The notes under the pieces were generated by a model. It was not told the origin of the DNA. It did not search any database and saw only the letters and a program-made list of their open reading frames with translations. DNA of 6,049 bases from an uncultured Oscillospiraceae bacterium (lineage in GTDB: Bacteria > Bacillota > Clostridia > Oscillospirales > Acutalibacteraceae): positions 1-6,049 of the forward strand of contig USJL01000017.1 of the NCBI GenBank assembly GCA_900555015.1. Direction: 5' to 3'. The position numbers and the translations under genes are program-made. Positions 6,044 through 6,049 of this stretch are shown piece by piece. Within the stretch, counting starts at the first letter, position 1, and each line of letters starts with the position of its first letter.

Positions 6044-6049
6044 TTAAAT

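Overview
The window reads as AT-rich chromosomal DNA from a Bacillota/Clostridia bacterium, plausibly a gut Oscillospirales-type anaerobe. This placement rests on gene content (membrane diadenylate cyclase plus YbbR protein, a DUF3343/cysteine desulfurase pair, a GPH-type transporter with a long coiled-coil tail), G-rich Shine-Dalgarno sites and A/T-ending codons. It is inference, since no rRNA or species marker is present.

All five genes lie on the minus strand, so transcription runs from high to low coordinates. First is a large transporter of the glycoside-pentoside-hexuronide (GPH/MelB-like) MFS family (5994 to 3439), which carries about 320 extra residues of soluble, coiled-coil C-terminal tail. 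A strong 16-bp hairpin terminator follows (3377-3416). Next come a small DUF3343 protein (3371 to 3156) and a class-V aminotransferase-fold cysteine desulfurase-like enzyme (3159 to 2029), overlapping by 4 nt. After a 65-nt gap with a possible extended -10 promoter come cdaA, the membrane diadenylate cyclase that makes c-di-AMP (1963 to 1094), and cdaR, its YbbR-domain regulator (1094 to 114), overlapping by 1 nt. A bidirectional hairpin terminator (68-99) closes the cluster. The glmM gene that often follows cdaR is not next to it here. Positions 1-67 hold no gene I can support.

Functionally there are three modules: sugar or glycoside uptake (transporter), sulfur or selenium mobilisation (DUF3343 plus desulfurase), and c-di-AMP signalling for cell wall and osmotic homeostasis (cdaA-cdaR). 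The last two may be co-transcribed, because no terminator is visible between them.

The least ordinary spot is the transporter/DUF3343 junction. The terminator's 3' arm contains the DUF3343 ribosome binding site, and its loop contains both a misleading upstream in-frame ATG and a good -10-like hexamer. Two points in the transporter also merit attention: the long tail of unknown role, and the loss of the acidic residues that bind cation and sugar in MelB. I see no wholly new system in this window.
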